Shown: positions 1 through 4,650 of the stretch, piece by piece
Layout of the letters: each line of letters opens with the position of its first letter
How positions within the stretch are numbered: the stretch's first letter is position 1
Source of the DNA: Microbacteriaceae bacterium
Lineage (GTDB): Bacteria > Actinomycetota > Actinomycetes > Actinomycetales > Microbacteriaceae
DNA length: 7,179 bases
Assembly: GCA_025463665.1 (NCBI GenBank)
Contig: JAODAY010000332.1
Span: forward strand, 1 to 7,179
Direction of reading: 5' to 3'
Program-made: the position numbers and the translations under genes
The notes under the pieces: generated by a model
Databases searched by the model: none
Told to the model about the DNA's origin: nothing
The model's input: only the letters and a program-made list of their open reading frames with translations

Positions 1-212
1 TTGAGTGAGGAGGTGAGCTCGGCGACGATGTCCTGCGCGTGAAGAAGGTTCGTGGTCGCGACGGCCCACGCGCGTTCGGCCTGCGCCGTCTCCGCCCGCT
101 TGAGGTCGAGCAGCAGCCGGTCGTACAGCATCGTGAGGAGGCGCATCGGGCTCGCCGACATCACGGCGTCGGTCGCGTATCGCTCGCGCTGCTGTTTCAT
201 GCTCATGTTCAT
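1..212 (-). CDS. fliS: FliS, flagellin export chaperone (partial, C-terminus off the left edge)
   Basis: The first 70 residues of a FliS-family protein are visible. FliS is the cytoplasmic chaperone that holds the flagellin C-terminal disordered region and keeps flagellin monomeric until the flagellar type III export machinery takes it. Reading right to left, the protein starts MNMSMKQQRERYATDAV, followed by the family signature ASPMRLLTMLYDRLLLDL at residues 20-37 and a helical stretch ending in AQDIVAEL. This matches the first two helices of the FliS four-helix bundle. The first ATG (212-210) is chosen because an AAGGA Shine-Dalgarno sequence (223-219, inside the fliD 3' end) stands 6 bases before it; Met3 and Met5 are alternatives. 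The start lies 2 bases after the fliD stop, so translation is probably coupled. The remaining half or so of the gene is outside the window. Confidence 0.93.
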   Translation of the reverse strand, partial: MNMSMKQQRERYATDAVMSASPMRLLTMLYDRLLLDLKRAETAQAERAWAVATTNLLHAQDIVAELTSSL

Positions 213-214
213 CG

Positions 215-1588
215 TCAGTCCTTGGATGCTTTCAGGGCGTCGACTTGCGAGGTCAGCCAAGTCATCTGCGCGTTGAGGTTGCTCATGCTCACCTCGAACG
301 CGGAATACATGCGCTCGAGGTTCGCCTTGCGGGTGGCGAGCCGGTCGTCCCACTTGGAGACCTGCTCGGTGAGGTTCGACACTGTCGACTGCTGGCCCGT
401 GATCTTGGCCGTGATCGTGCCGGTTGTCTTGTCGGAGGCGGCGGTCGCGGCATCCGCAATTCTGGTGGCGATGGCGGCGACCGCGGCCTGCACGGTGACC
501 GGGTCTTTGGCGAAGGCGGCTGCGAACTTCTCCGCGTTGAACTCCATCGTGCCGGTCTTGGTGATGGTGATCCCGTATTCCGACGGCGAATGGCCGTCGA
601 TGGGTGCGGATGCCGCGGTCAGCAGCTTCTGGCTGACGTCGCGGGTCGTGCTGTCTCCCGTGAAGACTCCACCGGAGAGCACGGTCTTGCCATCGGCGTC
701 TGTGCTCGACACCGACACCGAGCGGGTGGAGATGTAGGCGAAGGCGGAGTTGATCGAACTGACGAGGGCGGCGGCCGTGGCGCTGACCTTCGCCGTGTCG
801 CGGGCGACCGAGACCGTGACCGGCTCGGTCGAGACGCCCGAAACGGTGACGGAGACGTTGGGGAGCAGGTTGGCGAAGGTGTTCGTGGTGGAGGTGATCA
901 CTTGCTCCGCGCCGGTGCCCTTCCACAGGGTCAGGGAGGCGTCCTTCGCGTCCCGCGTGACGGCGGCGTCCGCCTCGGTGAGGAGGTTGGGGGCGGTCGC
1001 CGCGTCGGCTTGCGCACCGCGGTGCACGGTGAAGGCGTTGCTCGCCCCGGTGTCCTTGCCCGTGAACTGGAGGCGGTACTGCGTCTCACCCGCGGCGTTG
1101 GTGCCCGAGGCCACCTTTGTCGCGGTCACGCCCGCCGCCGAAGCATTCACGGCCGTGACGACGTCGTCGAGCGAGGTCGAGCCGGCGGTTATCTCGGTTG
1201 CGGTGCCGTCCTTCGAGACGATGGTGAGCACGGGCGGCGACGACCACTGGGTCAGCGGCGCCGTGACGCCCGCCTGTGCCTGGGCGAGAGTGTCGACGAC
1301 GATGTCGAGCTGCCCGCCGGCGGCACCGGTCGTCGCGGTCGCGGTCACCTTCGCAGAGGTGCTGGTCGCGGTGTAGAAGTCGAGCGACTTCGGCGTGGCC
1401 GAAACTTTGGCCAGTGTTGCGAGCGAGGCGACTTGGGTATTTAGTCCCTGCAGCGCTGTCACCGACGTCGTGGCCGCGGTCGCTTTGTTCTTGAGGAGTG
1501 TCTGTGGGATTGCATCCACCGCGATCAGCGACGCGATCAGTTCGGTCGTCGAGAGACCGCTGGCGAGACCATCGAGGCCGAGTGCCAT
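215..1588 (-). CDS. fliD: FliD, flagellar filament cap protein (hook-associated protein 2)
   Basis: This 457-residue protein is close in length to enterobacterial FliD (about 470). FliD forms the oligomeric cap at the filament tip and guides folding of exported flagellin. The N-terminus has the typical LGLDGLASGLSTTELI segment (residues 3-18), the FliD N-terminal domain signature. The middle is Thr/Ser/Ala/Val-rich beta-type sequence. The C-terminus ends in a probable coiled coil (about residues 406-453) with the segment WDDRLATRKANLERMYSAFE, typical of FliD C-terminal domains. It has no cysteine, as is usual for proteins exported through the flagellar channel. The ATG at 1588 is chosen over an in-frame upstream start because AAGGAG (1600-1595) stands 6 bases before it and the conserved N-terminus begins there. 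It lies between flagellin and fliS. No clear promoter was found in the 132 bases before it, so it may depend on readthrough from flagellin. Confidence 0.96.
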   Translation of the reverse strand: MALGLDGLASGLSTTELIASLIAVDAIPQTLLKNKATAATTSVTALQGLNTQVASLATLAKVSATPKSLDFYTATSTSAKVTATATTGAAGGQLDIVVDTLAQAQAGVTAPLTQWSSPPVLTIVSKDGTATEITAGSTSLDDVVTAVNASAAGVTATKVASGTNAAGETQYRLQFTGKDTGASNAFTVHRGAQADAATAPNLLTEADAAVTRDAKDASLTLWKGTGAEQVITSTTNTFANLLPNVSVTVSGVSTEPVTVSVARDTAKVSATAAALVSSINSAFAYISTRSVSVSSTDADGKTVLSGGVFTGDSTTRDVSQKLLTAASAPIDGHSPSEYGITITKTGTMEFNAEKFAAAFAKDPVTVQAAVAAIATRIADAATAASDKTTGTITAKITGQQSTVSNLTEQVSKWDDRLATRKANLERMYSAFEVSMSNLNAQMTWLTSQVDALKASKD

Positions 1589-1646
1589 GGCGTTCTCCTT
1601 AGCGGGATGGAGAGATGTGGGAAGGGCAGGGAAGCGTGGGGGAAGA

Positions 1647-1704
1647 AACGCCCGGCGGCGCTCGGTCAAGACGTCCAGTTCCCTCTCGAGAACCGCCGGG
1701 CGTT
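1647..1704 (-). terminator. Probable intrinsic terminator or attenuator after the flagellin gene
   Basis: There is a perfect 12-bp inverted repeat, AACGCCCGGCGG (plus strand 1647-1658) with its exact complement at 1693-1704. A 2x2 internal mismatch is followed by a further 4-bp CTCG/CGAG pairing (1661-1664 with 1687-1690), leaving a 22-base apical loop. In the minus-strand transcript the right arm runs directly into TTTCTTCC, a moderately U-rich tail. The element starts 17 bases after the flagellin stop codon and ends about 58 bases before the fliD start. It therefore fits a terminator that ends most flagellin transcripts and lets a minority continue into fliD-fliS. The large loop and mixed tail make complete termination uncertain. 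Confidence 0.72.
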
Positions 1705-1720
1705 GGTCTAGCTACGCGAT

Positions 1721-2914
1721 CTAGCCGAGGAGCTGGAGTACGCCCTGGTTCGACTGGTTCGCCTGCGCGAGCATGGCGGTGCCAGCCTGCGACAGGATGT
1801 TCGCGCGGGTGTAGTTGACCATTTCGAGCGCCATGTCGGTGTCGCGGATGCGCGACTCGGCTGCACCGAGGTTTTCGGCCGACACGTTGAGCGAGTTGAT
1901 CGTCGACTCGAAGCGGTTCTGCACTGCACCCAGCTCGGAGCGAGCGGAGGAGACGAGCTTGATCTGGTCGTCAAGCTTCGCGACAGAAAGGCTTGCGTTT
2001 TCAGCGGTGTCGAACAGTAGGCCCGACGCCGATCCCGCAGTTCCTTCAGCGCCTTCGAGCTCCAAGCCGGCCGCGGTCGTTACACCGCTCACGGAGCCAC
2101 CGTCCAAAGCCTTGACGACGATTCCGGTACCTTCCCCATTGGCGCCCTTGACTACTTCGACCGAGAAATTCGCGGCGAACGCGTCATCCTTGCGGAGGGC
2201 GTCTGCGTAGGATTCGACACTGGTCATGTTTCCAACGGTACCCAGCGAGCCGGTGGTGATGGTGACTGACTCCGTGCCAGCTTTGTTCGTCTTCGTGAAT
2301 GCACCGGAGCCTCCGATTAGGTCAAGGTCGGCAATCGCAAACGTCGTGCCTGTTCCGCTCAGGCTTCCCTTTGCGAGCTCGCTGGCGATTGCGGCGACAT
2401 TCGCTTTGCCCAAGTCGACTTGGATCTGGCTGCTTGCGTCGCCATTCGCGCCGACCTGGAAAGACATCTTCCCGTCCTTTGCGGCGCCTCCAGAAGCGTC
2501 CAGCAGATTGATGCCGTTGAAGTTGGTGGTCTTCGAAATTCTGTCGAGTTCGTCCGTCAGCGCCGTCGCTTCCGTCGTGATCGCCGCACGCGACTCGACG
2601 TTGTTCGAGTCGTTACCGGCCTGAACAGCGAGGTCGCGCAGACGCTGGAGGATCGAGTGGGTTTCGGTCAGGGCGCCTTCCGCGGTCTGGATGACCGAGA
2701 TGCCGTCCTGGGCGTTGCGGGCGGCGACCTTGAGTCCGCCGACCTGCGAGCGCAGGCCCTCGGAGATCGCGAGGCCGGCCGCGTCGTCTGCTGCGCGGTT
2801 GATGCGCAGTCCGCTGGACAGCTTCTCCAGCGACTTCGACAGGTCGTTCTGCGTGTTCGACAGGTTGCGGTACGAGTTGAGTGCCGAAACGTTGGTGTTG
2901 ATCTGCATACCCAT
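1721..2914 (-). CDS. fliC: Flagellin (filament subunit)
   Basis: This 397-residue flagellin polymerises into the extracellular filament. It has the classic conserved-variable-conserved layout. The N-terminal D0/D1 region (about 1-170) begins MGMQINTNVSALNSYRNLS and contains the SSGLRINRAADDAAGLAISE segment (33-52) and LQRLRDLAVQA (89-99); the latter is the stretch recognised by TLR5 in many bacteria. The centre (about 170-320) is low-complexity Gly/Ser/Thr/Ala sequence. The C-terminal D1/D0 (323-397) contains ESRIRDTDMALEMVNYTRAN and ends NQSNQGVLQLLG. There are no cysteines. The ATG at 2914 is chosen because GGAGGA (2927-2922) lies 7 bases upstream. An in-frame ATG at 2959 would add 15 unconserved residues and falls in a leader hairpin. 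The gene lies downstream of fliA with its own probable sigma-28-type promoter and upstream of its cap (fliD) and chaperone (fliS). The symbol hag is also used for this gene in Gram-positives. Confidence 0.97.
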   Translation of the reverse strand: MGMQINTNVSALNSYRNLSNTQNDLSKSLEKLSSGLRINRAADDAAGLAISEGLRSQVGGLKVAARNAQDGISVIQTAEGALTETHSILQRLRDLAVQAGNDSNNVESRAAITTEATALTDELDRISKTTNFNGINLLDASGGAAKDGKMSFQVGANGDASSQIQVDLGKANVAAIASELAKGSLSGTGTTFAIADLDLIGGSGAFTKTNKAGTESVTITTGSLGTVGNMTSVESYADALRKDDAFAANFSVEVVKGANGEGTGIVVKALDGGSVSGVTTAAGLELEGAEGTAGSASGLLFDTAENASLSVAKLDDQIKLVSSARSELGAVQNRFESTINSLNVSAENLGAAESRIRDTDMALEMVNYTRANILSQAGTAMLAQANQSNQGVLQLLG

Positions 2915-2921
2915 GGTGTTT

Positions 2922-2929
2922 TCCTCCGT
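2922..2929 (-). promoter_or_regulatory. Flagellin Shine-Dalgarno overlapping a CsrA-type ACGGA motif
   Basis: The minus-strand sequence ACGGAGGA holds a strong ribosome-binding site (GGAGGA, 7 bases before the ATG) that overlaps the CsrA core motif ANGGA (2929-2925). On its own this is weak evidence, because any strong Shine-Dalgarno sequence contains GGA. It matters because a second, hairpin-presented GGA lies 30 bases upstream in the same leader, the two-site arrangement known from the Bacillus subtilis hag mRNA. CsrA binding here would block ribosome loading. Confidence 0.5.
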
Positions 2930-2947
2930 GATTGGGTTGGACTGCAC

Positions 2948-2965
2948 CAGCCCATCCATGGGCCG
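2948..2965 (-). promoter_or_regulatory. Leader hairpin of flagellin mRNA with GGA in the loop (candidate CsrA site)
   Basis: In the minus-strand transcript, CGGCCCA (2965-2959) pairs with UGGGCUG (2954-2948). The seven pairs include one G-U wobble, and the loop is UGGA (2958-2955). The loop with its closing pair reads AUGGAU, so the GGA is displayed at the tip of a stable stem, the preferred presentation for the RNA-binding protein CsrA/RsmA. The hairpin begins a few bases after the transcription start predicted from the upstream promoter-like site, so it would form the 5' end of the message. The function is inferred; csrA itself is not in the window. Confidence 0.5.
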
Positions 2966-2975
2966 ATACCTCTAG

Positions 2976-3002
2976 CTATCGACCGCCCGCGAGAACGCGT
3001 TA
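2976..3002 (-). promoter_or_regulatory. Probable FliA (sigma-28-type) promoter of the flagellin gene
   Basis: On the minus strand, TAAC (3002-2999) is followed after exactly 15 bases by GTCGATAG (2983-2976). The known FliA/WhiG-class consensus is roughly TAAA-N15-GCCGATAA, so this matches 3 of 4 and 6 of 8 positions at the canonical spacing. Transcription would start near 2970-2968, giving a leader of about 55 bases before the flagellin ATG. The same pattern occurs upstream of flgN at 4087-4113, which strengthens the assignment. Confidence 0.68.
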
Positions 3003-3006
3003 GACA

Positions 3007-3024
3007 CGAATTGTGCACAAATCG
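3007..3024. promoter_or_regulatory. 18-bp near-perfect palindrome, candidate operator upstream of the flagellin promoter
   Basis: CGAaTTGTGCACAAaTCG is symmetrical at every position except one pair (lower case), with a perfect 10-bp core TTGTGCACAA (3011-3020). It sits in the gap between the fliA stop (3027) and the flagellin gene, 4 bases upstream of the -35-like TAAC. A spaceless palindrome of this kind suits a dimeric DNA-binding regulator better than an RNA hairpin, and no U-tract follows it, so a fliA terminator is unlikely. The regulator is unknown. Confidence 0.42.
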
Positions 3025-3026
3025 GG

Positions 3027-3842
3027 TCAGGATGCCACGGCTTCTGTCGTGACGTTGCCCCGGTCGCGCGCCGAGGTCGACATCGCGTGCTCGGCGACGC
3101 GCGCGAGGTAGGCGCTGCGACTCGACGCCGCGATGCGGGACACCTGTGTGTGCGGCACCGTTGAGTCGGAGTAGTGGGTCTCGAGGCCGTCGCGCAGTAG
3201 CCGAACGGCCTCGCTGCGCAGTTGGGAGACCGCCGAGTGGGTGATGCCCGATTCTTCGGCCACCTCTTTGACCGTCTTGTCGTCGAAGTAGATCGCCTGC
3301 ACGATCGCGCGCATCCGCTCGGGCAGCGCGCTGACGGCGGCGCTCAGGTAGAGGAGACGCTCCGAGGAGAGCAGCGTCTCCTCCGGCAGTGCGTCCTGCG
3401 CCACGAGCGCCCCGGCCACAGTCGCATCGAGGTCGACGACGACCCGGGCGGCGTCTGCCATGCCGGCGGCGGCGGACTCGCGGTCGACGCCGAGCGCCGA
3501 GGCGACCTCGTCGACCGTGGGCTTGCGGCCCATCGCCGCCGTGAAGGTGTCGTGCACGGCGAGCGTTTCTTTGATGCGGCGGCGGGCACCGCGAGTCGCC
3601 CAGTCGCTCGAGCGCATCTCATCGGCGAAGGCGCCCAGGATGCGGCGACGGGCAAAGGCGCCGAACGGGATTCCGAGTTCGGGACGGAAGGAGTCGGCGG
3701 AGGTGATGAGCGCGAGGGCCCCGGCGGAGGCGAGGTCGTCGCGCGACAGGTGTCTGGCCTTAGCCCAGGTTTCGGATACGAGATAGCCGACGAGTGCGAG
3801 ATTCTCGACGACAAGCGCGTTTCGTTGCGATCGTTCCACCAC
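3027..3842 (-). CDS. fliA: FliA-type flagellar RNA polymerase sigma factor (sigma-28 family)
   Basis: This 271-residue sigma-70-family protein of the FliA/WhiG group directs RNA polymerase to late flagellar promoters. Region 2 spans about 15-84 and includes FRPELGIPFGAFARRRILGA and DEMRSSDWATR, closely matching FliA region 2.3-2.4. Region 3 follows (about 100-121, GRKPTVDEVASALGVDRE). Region 4 (173-221) has LPERMRAIVQ and the helix-turn-helix VKEVAEESGITHSAVSQLR. A further 50 residues follow the helix-turn-helix, whereas enterobacterial FliA (about 240 residues) ends near it. The start is one of two tandem GTG codons (3842-3840 and 3839-3837). A GAGGGG Shine-Dalgarno sequence lies 4 bases before the first and 7 before the second, so the second is at least as likely. 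The gene is divergent from flgN and tandem with flagellin. No anti-sigma factor FlgM is visible. Confidence 0.92.
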   Translation of the reverse strand: MVERSQRNALVVENLALVGYLVSETWAKARHLSRDDLASAGALALITSADSFRPELGIPFGAFARRRILGAFADEMRSSDWATRGARRRIKETLAVHDTFTAAMGRKPTVDEVASALGVDRESAAAGMADAARVVVDLDATVAGALVAQDALPEETLLSSERLLYLSAAVSALPERMRAIVQAIYFDDKTVKEVAEESGITHSAVSQLRSEAVRLLRDGLETHYSDSTVPHTQVSRIAASSRSAYLARVAEHAMSTSARDRGNVTTEAVAS

Positions 3843-3950
3843 GGACCCCCTCAGCGGTTCTTGCGGCGCGCCACGGTGCGAACGTGGAGCGGCATTCTGG
3901 ACGTAAATTGGTGCATCGCGGGCCGGGTAAACGCGCTTGTGGTTCGGGTA

Positions 3951-3980
3951 TTCACAATCTATCCGCGCCTCGCGTATAGA
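3951..3980 (+). promoter_or_regulatory. Possible housekeeping (sigma-A-type) promoter toward flgN
   Basis: TTCACA (3951-3956) and TATAGA (3975-3980) are separated by 18 bases. They match TTGACA at 5 of 6 and TATAAT at 4 of 6 positions. Transcription from here would give a leader of roughly 170 bases before flgN and pass through the stronger sigma-28-type site. One arm of a 9-bp inverted repeat (3965-3973) fills the spacer between the two hexamers, as an operator would. Such matches arise by chance in A/T-richer intergenic DNA, so this is tentative. Confidence 0.3.
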
Positions 3981-3985
3981 ACTAA
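3959..3985 (-). promoter_or_regulatory. Weak FliA-type promoter candidate before fliA (autoregulation)
   Basis: On the minus strand GCGGATAG (3966-3959) differs from the GCCGATAG form at one position. Fifteen bases upstream is TTAG (3985-3982), a poor match to TAAC/TAAA. The spacing equals that of the two better sites in the window. If used, it would give fliA a leader of about 110 bases and let the sigma factor drive its own gene. No convincing housekeeping promoter was found for fliA in the same stretch. Confidence 0.25.
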
Positions 3986-4022
3986 CAAAGTCTCACTGAA
4001 CAGCACCCCCAAAGCGAGGCGC
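3965..4022. repeat. 9-bp perfect inverted repeat in the fliA-flgN control region
   Basis: GCGCCTCGC (3965-3973) and its exact complement GCGAGGCGC (4014-4022) are separated by 40 bases. The first arm lies between the -35 and -10 hexamers of the possible sigma-A-type promoter, and the second lies about 27 bases past its predicted start. The loop is too long for a good terminator and no T-tract follows on either strand. The arrangement could be a pair of operator half-sites or chance in GC-rich sequence. Confidence 0.4.
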
Positions 4023-4086
4023 ACTCAAATAGGGCACTCGACGAGTTTTTGCAGGCTGCAATCCTCTTCCCGACAGGCAATTCGCC

Positions 4087-4113
4087 TAACCCGGTACGTA
4101 GGCTTGCCGACAG
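4087..4113 (+). promoter_or_regulatory. Probable FliA (sigma-28-type) promoter of flgN-flgK-flgL-fliW
   Basis: TAAC (4087-4090) is followed after exactly 15 bases by GCCGACAG (4106-4113). It keeps the CTAAC start, the 15-base spacing and the G-CGA-AG framework of the site upstream of flagellin, and matches the known FliA/WhiG-class consensus at 3 of 4 and 6 of 8 positions. Transcription would start near 4120, about 38 bases before the flgN ATG. Placing this operon under FliA fits its content, since the hook-filament junction is built late. Confidence 0.66.
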
Positions 4114-4157
4114 TTGGTCGATGAACGGGACCAGCGAGACGGAGAGGACGATCTGAC

Positions 4158-4640
4158 ATGGGCGCTCATGAGTTGTCCGCGGCACTCTGGCGTGAGCGCG
4201 AGCTTCTCGAACTGCTCGTCTTCAAACTCACCGAGGAGCAACTGCTGCTGACCTCGGGTAAGGCGCGCTGGCTGCAGTACGCGACCCAGGAGGTCGAACA
4301 GGTCATGCAGCGCCTGCGCTCAGCAGGTCTCGCCCGCTCGGTCGAGGTCACGACGCTCGCCGAGGAGTGGGGTGCGGCCGCCGAAGTCACCCTGCGCGAG
4401 CTCACGGCGCACGCCACGGACGACACCTGGCGTGACATCCTCGCCTCGCACCTGGCCGCGATGGCCGACCTCACGAAAGAGATCCAGGAGCTGCGCGATC
4501 TCAACGTGCAGTATCTGCGCGCCGCCATCCGCTCCACCCAGGAGTCACTCGCCGGCGACGGCGCCACGAGCGGCACCTACGACGCCAAGGGTGTCGGCCA
4601 CTCGTCGACGGCCGCACGCATCTTCGACTTGAGCCTGTGA
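4158..4640 (+). CDS. flgN: FlgN-like export chaperone for FlgK and FlgL
   Basis: This 160-residue, largely helical protein probably binds the C-terminal helices of FlgK and FlgL in the cytoplasm and delivers them to the flagellar export gate. FlgN proteins are poorly conserved. The assignment rests on the family-like pattern LWRERELLELLVFKLTEEQLLL (about residues 10-31), the following amphipathic helix to about residue 58, the C-terminal helix with LNVQYLRAAIRSTQESL, the size (FlgN is usually about 140-160 residues) and the position directly before flgK. No signal peptide, membrane segment or cysteine is present. The ATG start has AGAGGA 9 bases upstream. The stop codon overlaps the flgK ribosome-binding site, so the two genes are probably translationally coupled. 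Confidence 0.85.
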   Translation: MGAHELSAALWRERELLELLVFKLTEEQLLLTSGKARWLQYATQEVEQVMQRLRSAGLARSVEVTTLAEEWGAAAEVTLRELTAHATDDTWRDILASHLAAMADLTKEIQELRDLNVQYLRAAIRSTQESLAGDGATSGTYDAKGVGHSSTAARIFDLSL

Positions 4641-4650
4641 GGACCAGCGC

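Larger units (their letters stand above)
3843..4157. other. 315-base divergent control region between fliA and flgN
   Basis: No credible gene lies here; short open frames that cross it have no recognisable product or ribosome-binding site. The region is visibly richer in A/T than the flanking genes, as expected for promoters. Besides the promoter candidates and inverted repeats listed separately, it holds a TTGTG-N11-CACAA inverted repeat (3937-3957). It also holds a 13-bp palindrome, TTGCAG-G-CTGCAA (4049-4061), 25 bases upstream of the flgN -35-like site. A small stem (CCACG/CGTGG with a 7-base loop, 3871-3887) lies in the presumed fliA leader. The flgN ribosome-binding site AGAGGA (4143-4148) lies at its right end, 9 bases before the ATG. 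Confidence 0.8.

Noticed and set aside
245..1444. Long plus-strand open frame (about 400 codons) opposite fliD, and similar antisense frames opposite fliA, flgK and flgL
   Set aside because: High-GC genes leave long open frames on the other strand. The translations are Arg/Gly/His-rich, resemble no family, and lie opposite proteins with clear family signatures.
1586..1669. Upstream in-frame start for fliD giving 27 extra residues
   Set aside because: The extension crosses part of the terminator hairpin and is unconserved in character; the ATG at 1588 has a strong AAGGAG and opens directly into the FliD signature.
1705..1725. Repeated CTAGC/CTAG around the flagellin stop codon as a possible attachment site or insertion scar
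   Set aside because: Too short and imperfect, with no integrase or insertion sequence anywhere in the window.
2912..2959. Upstream in-frame ATG for flagellin at 2959
   Set aside because: It lies in the loop-stem of the leader hairpin with no ribosome-binding site, and flagellins start at M-QINTN; the ATG at 2914 has GGAGGA at ideal spacing.
2962..2969. GCCGATAC on the plus strand, resembling a sigma-28 -10 element
   Set aside because: It points away from flagellin into the antisense of fliA, and there is no TAA-type -35 about 15 bases upstream. It is the stem of the leader hairpin read backwards.
3007..3024. The palindrome after fliA read as a fliA terminator
   Set aside because: Short stem with a central mismatch, essentially no loop when fully paired, and no run of T after it on the minus strand.
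3794..3979. Short open frames (60-70 codons) on both strands over the fliA-flgN control region
   Set aside because: No ribosome-binding site, no recognisable motif, and they overlap promoter-like sites and fliA or flgN coding sequence.
4049..4061. TTGCAG-G-CTGCAA palindrome as a regulator site
   Set aside because: It is short, and its spacing differs from the TTGTGCACAA core, so there is no support beyond symmetry; noted in the control-region entry only.
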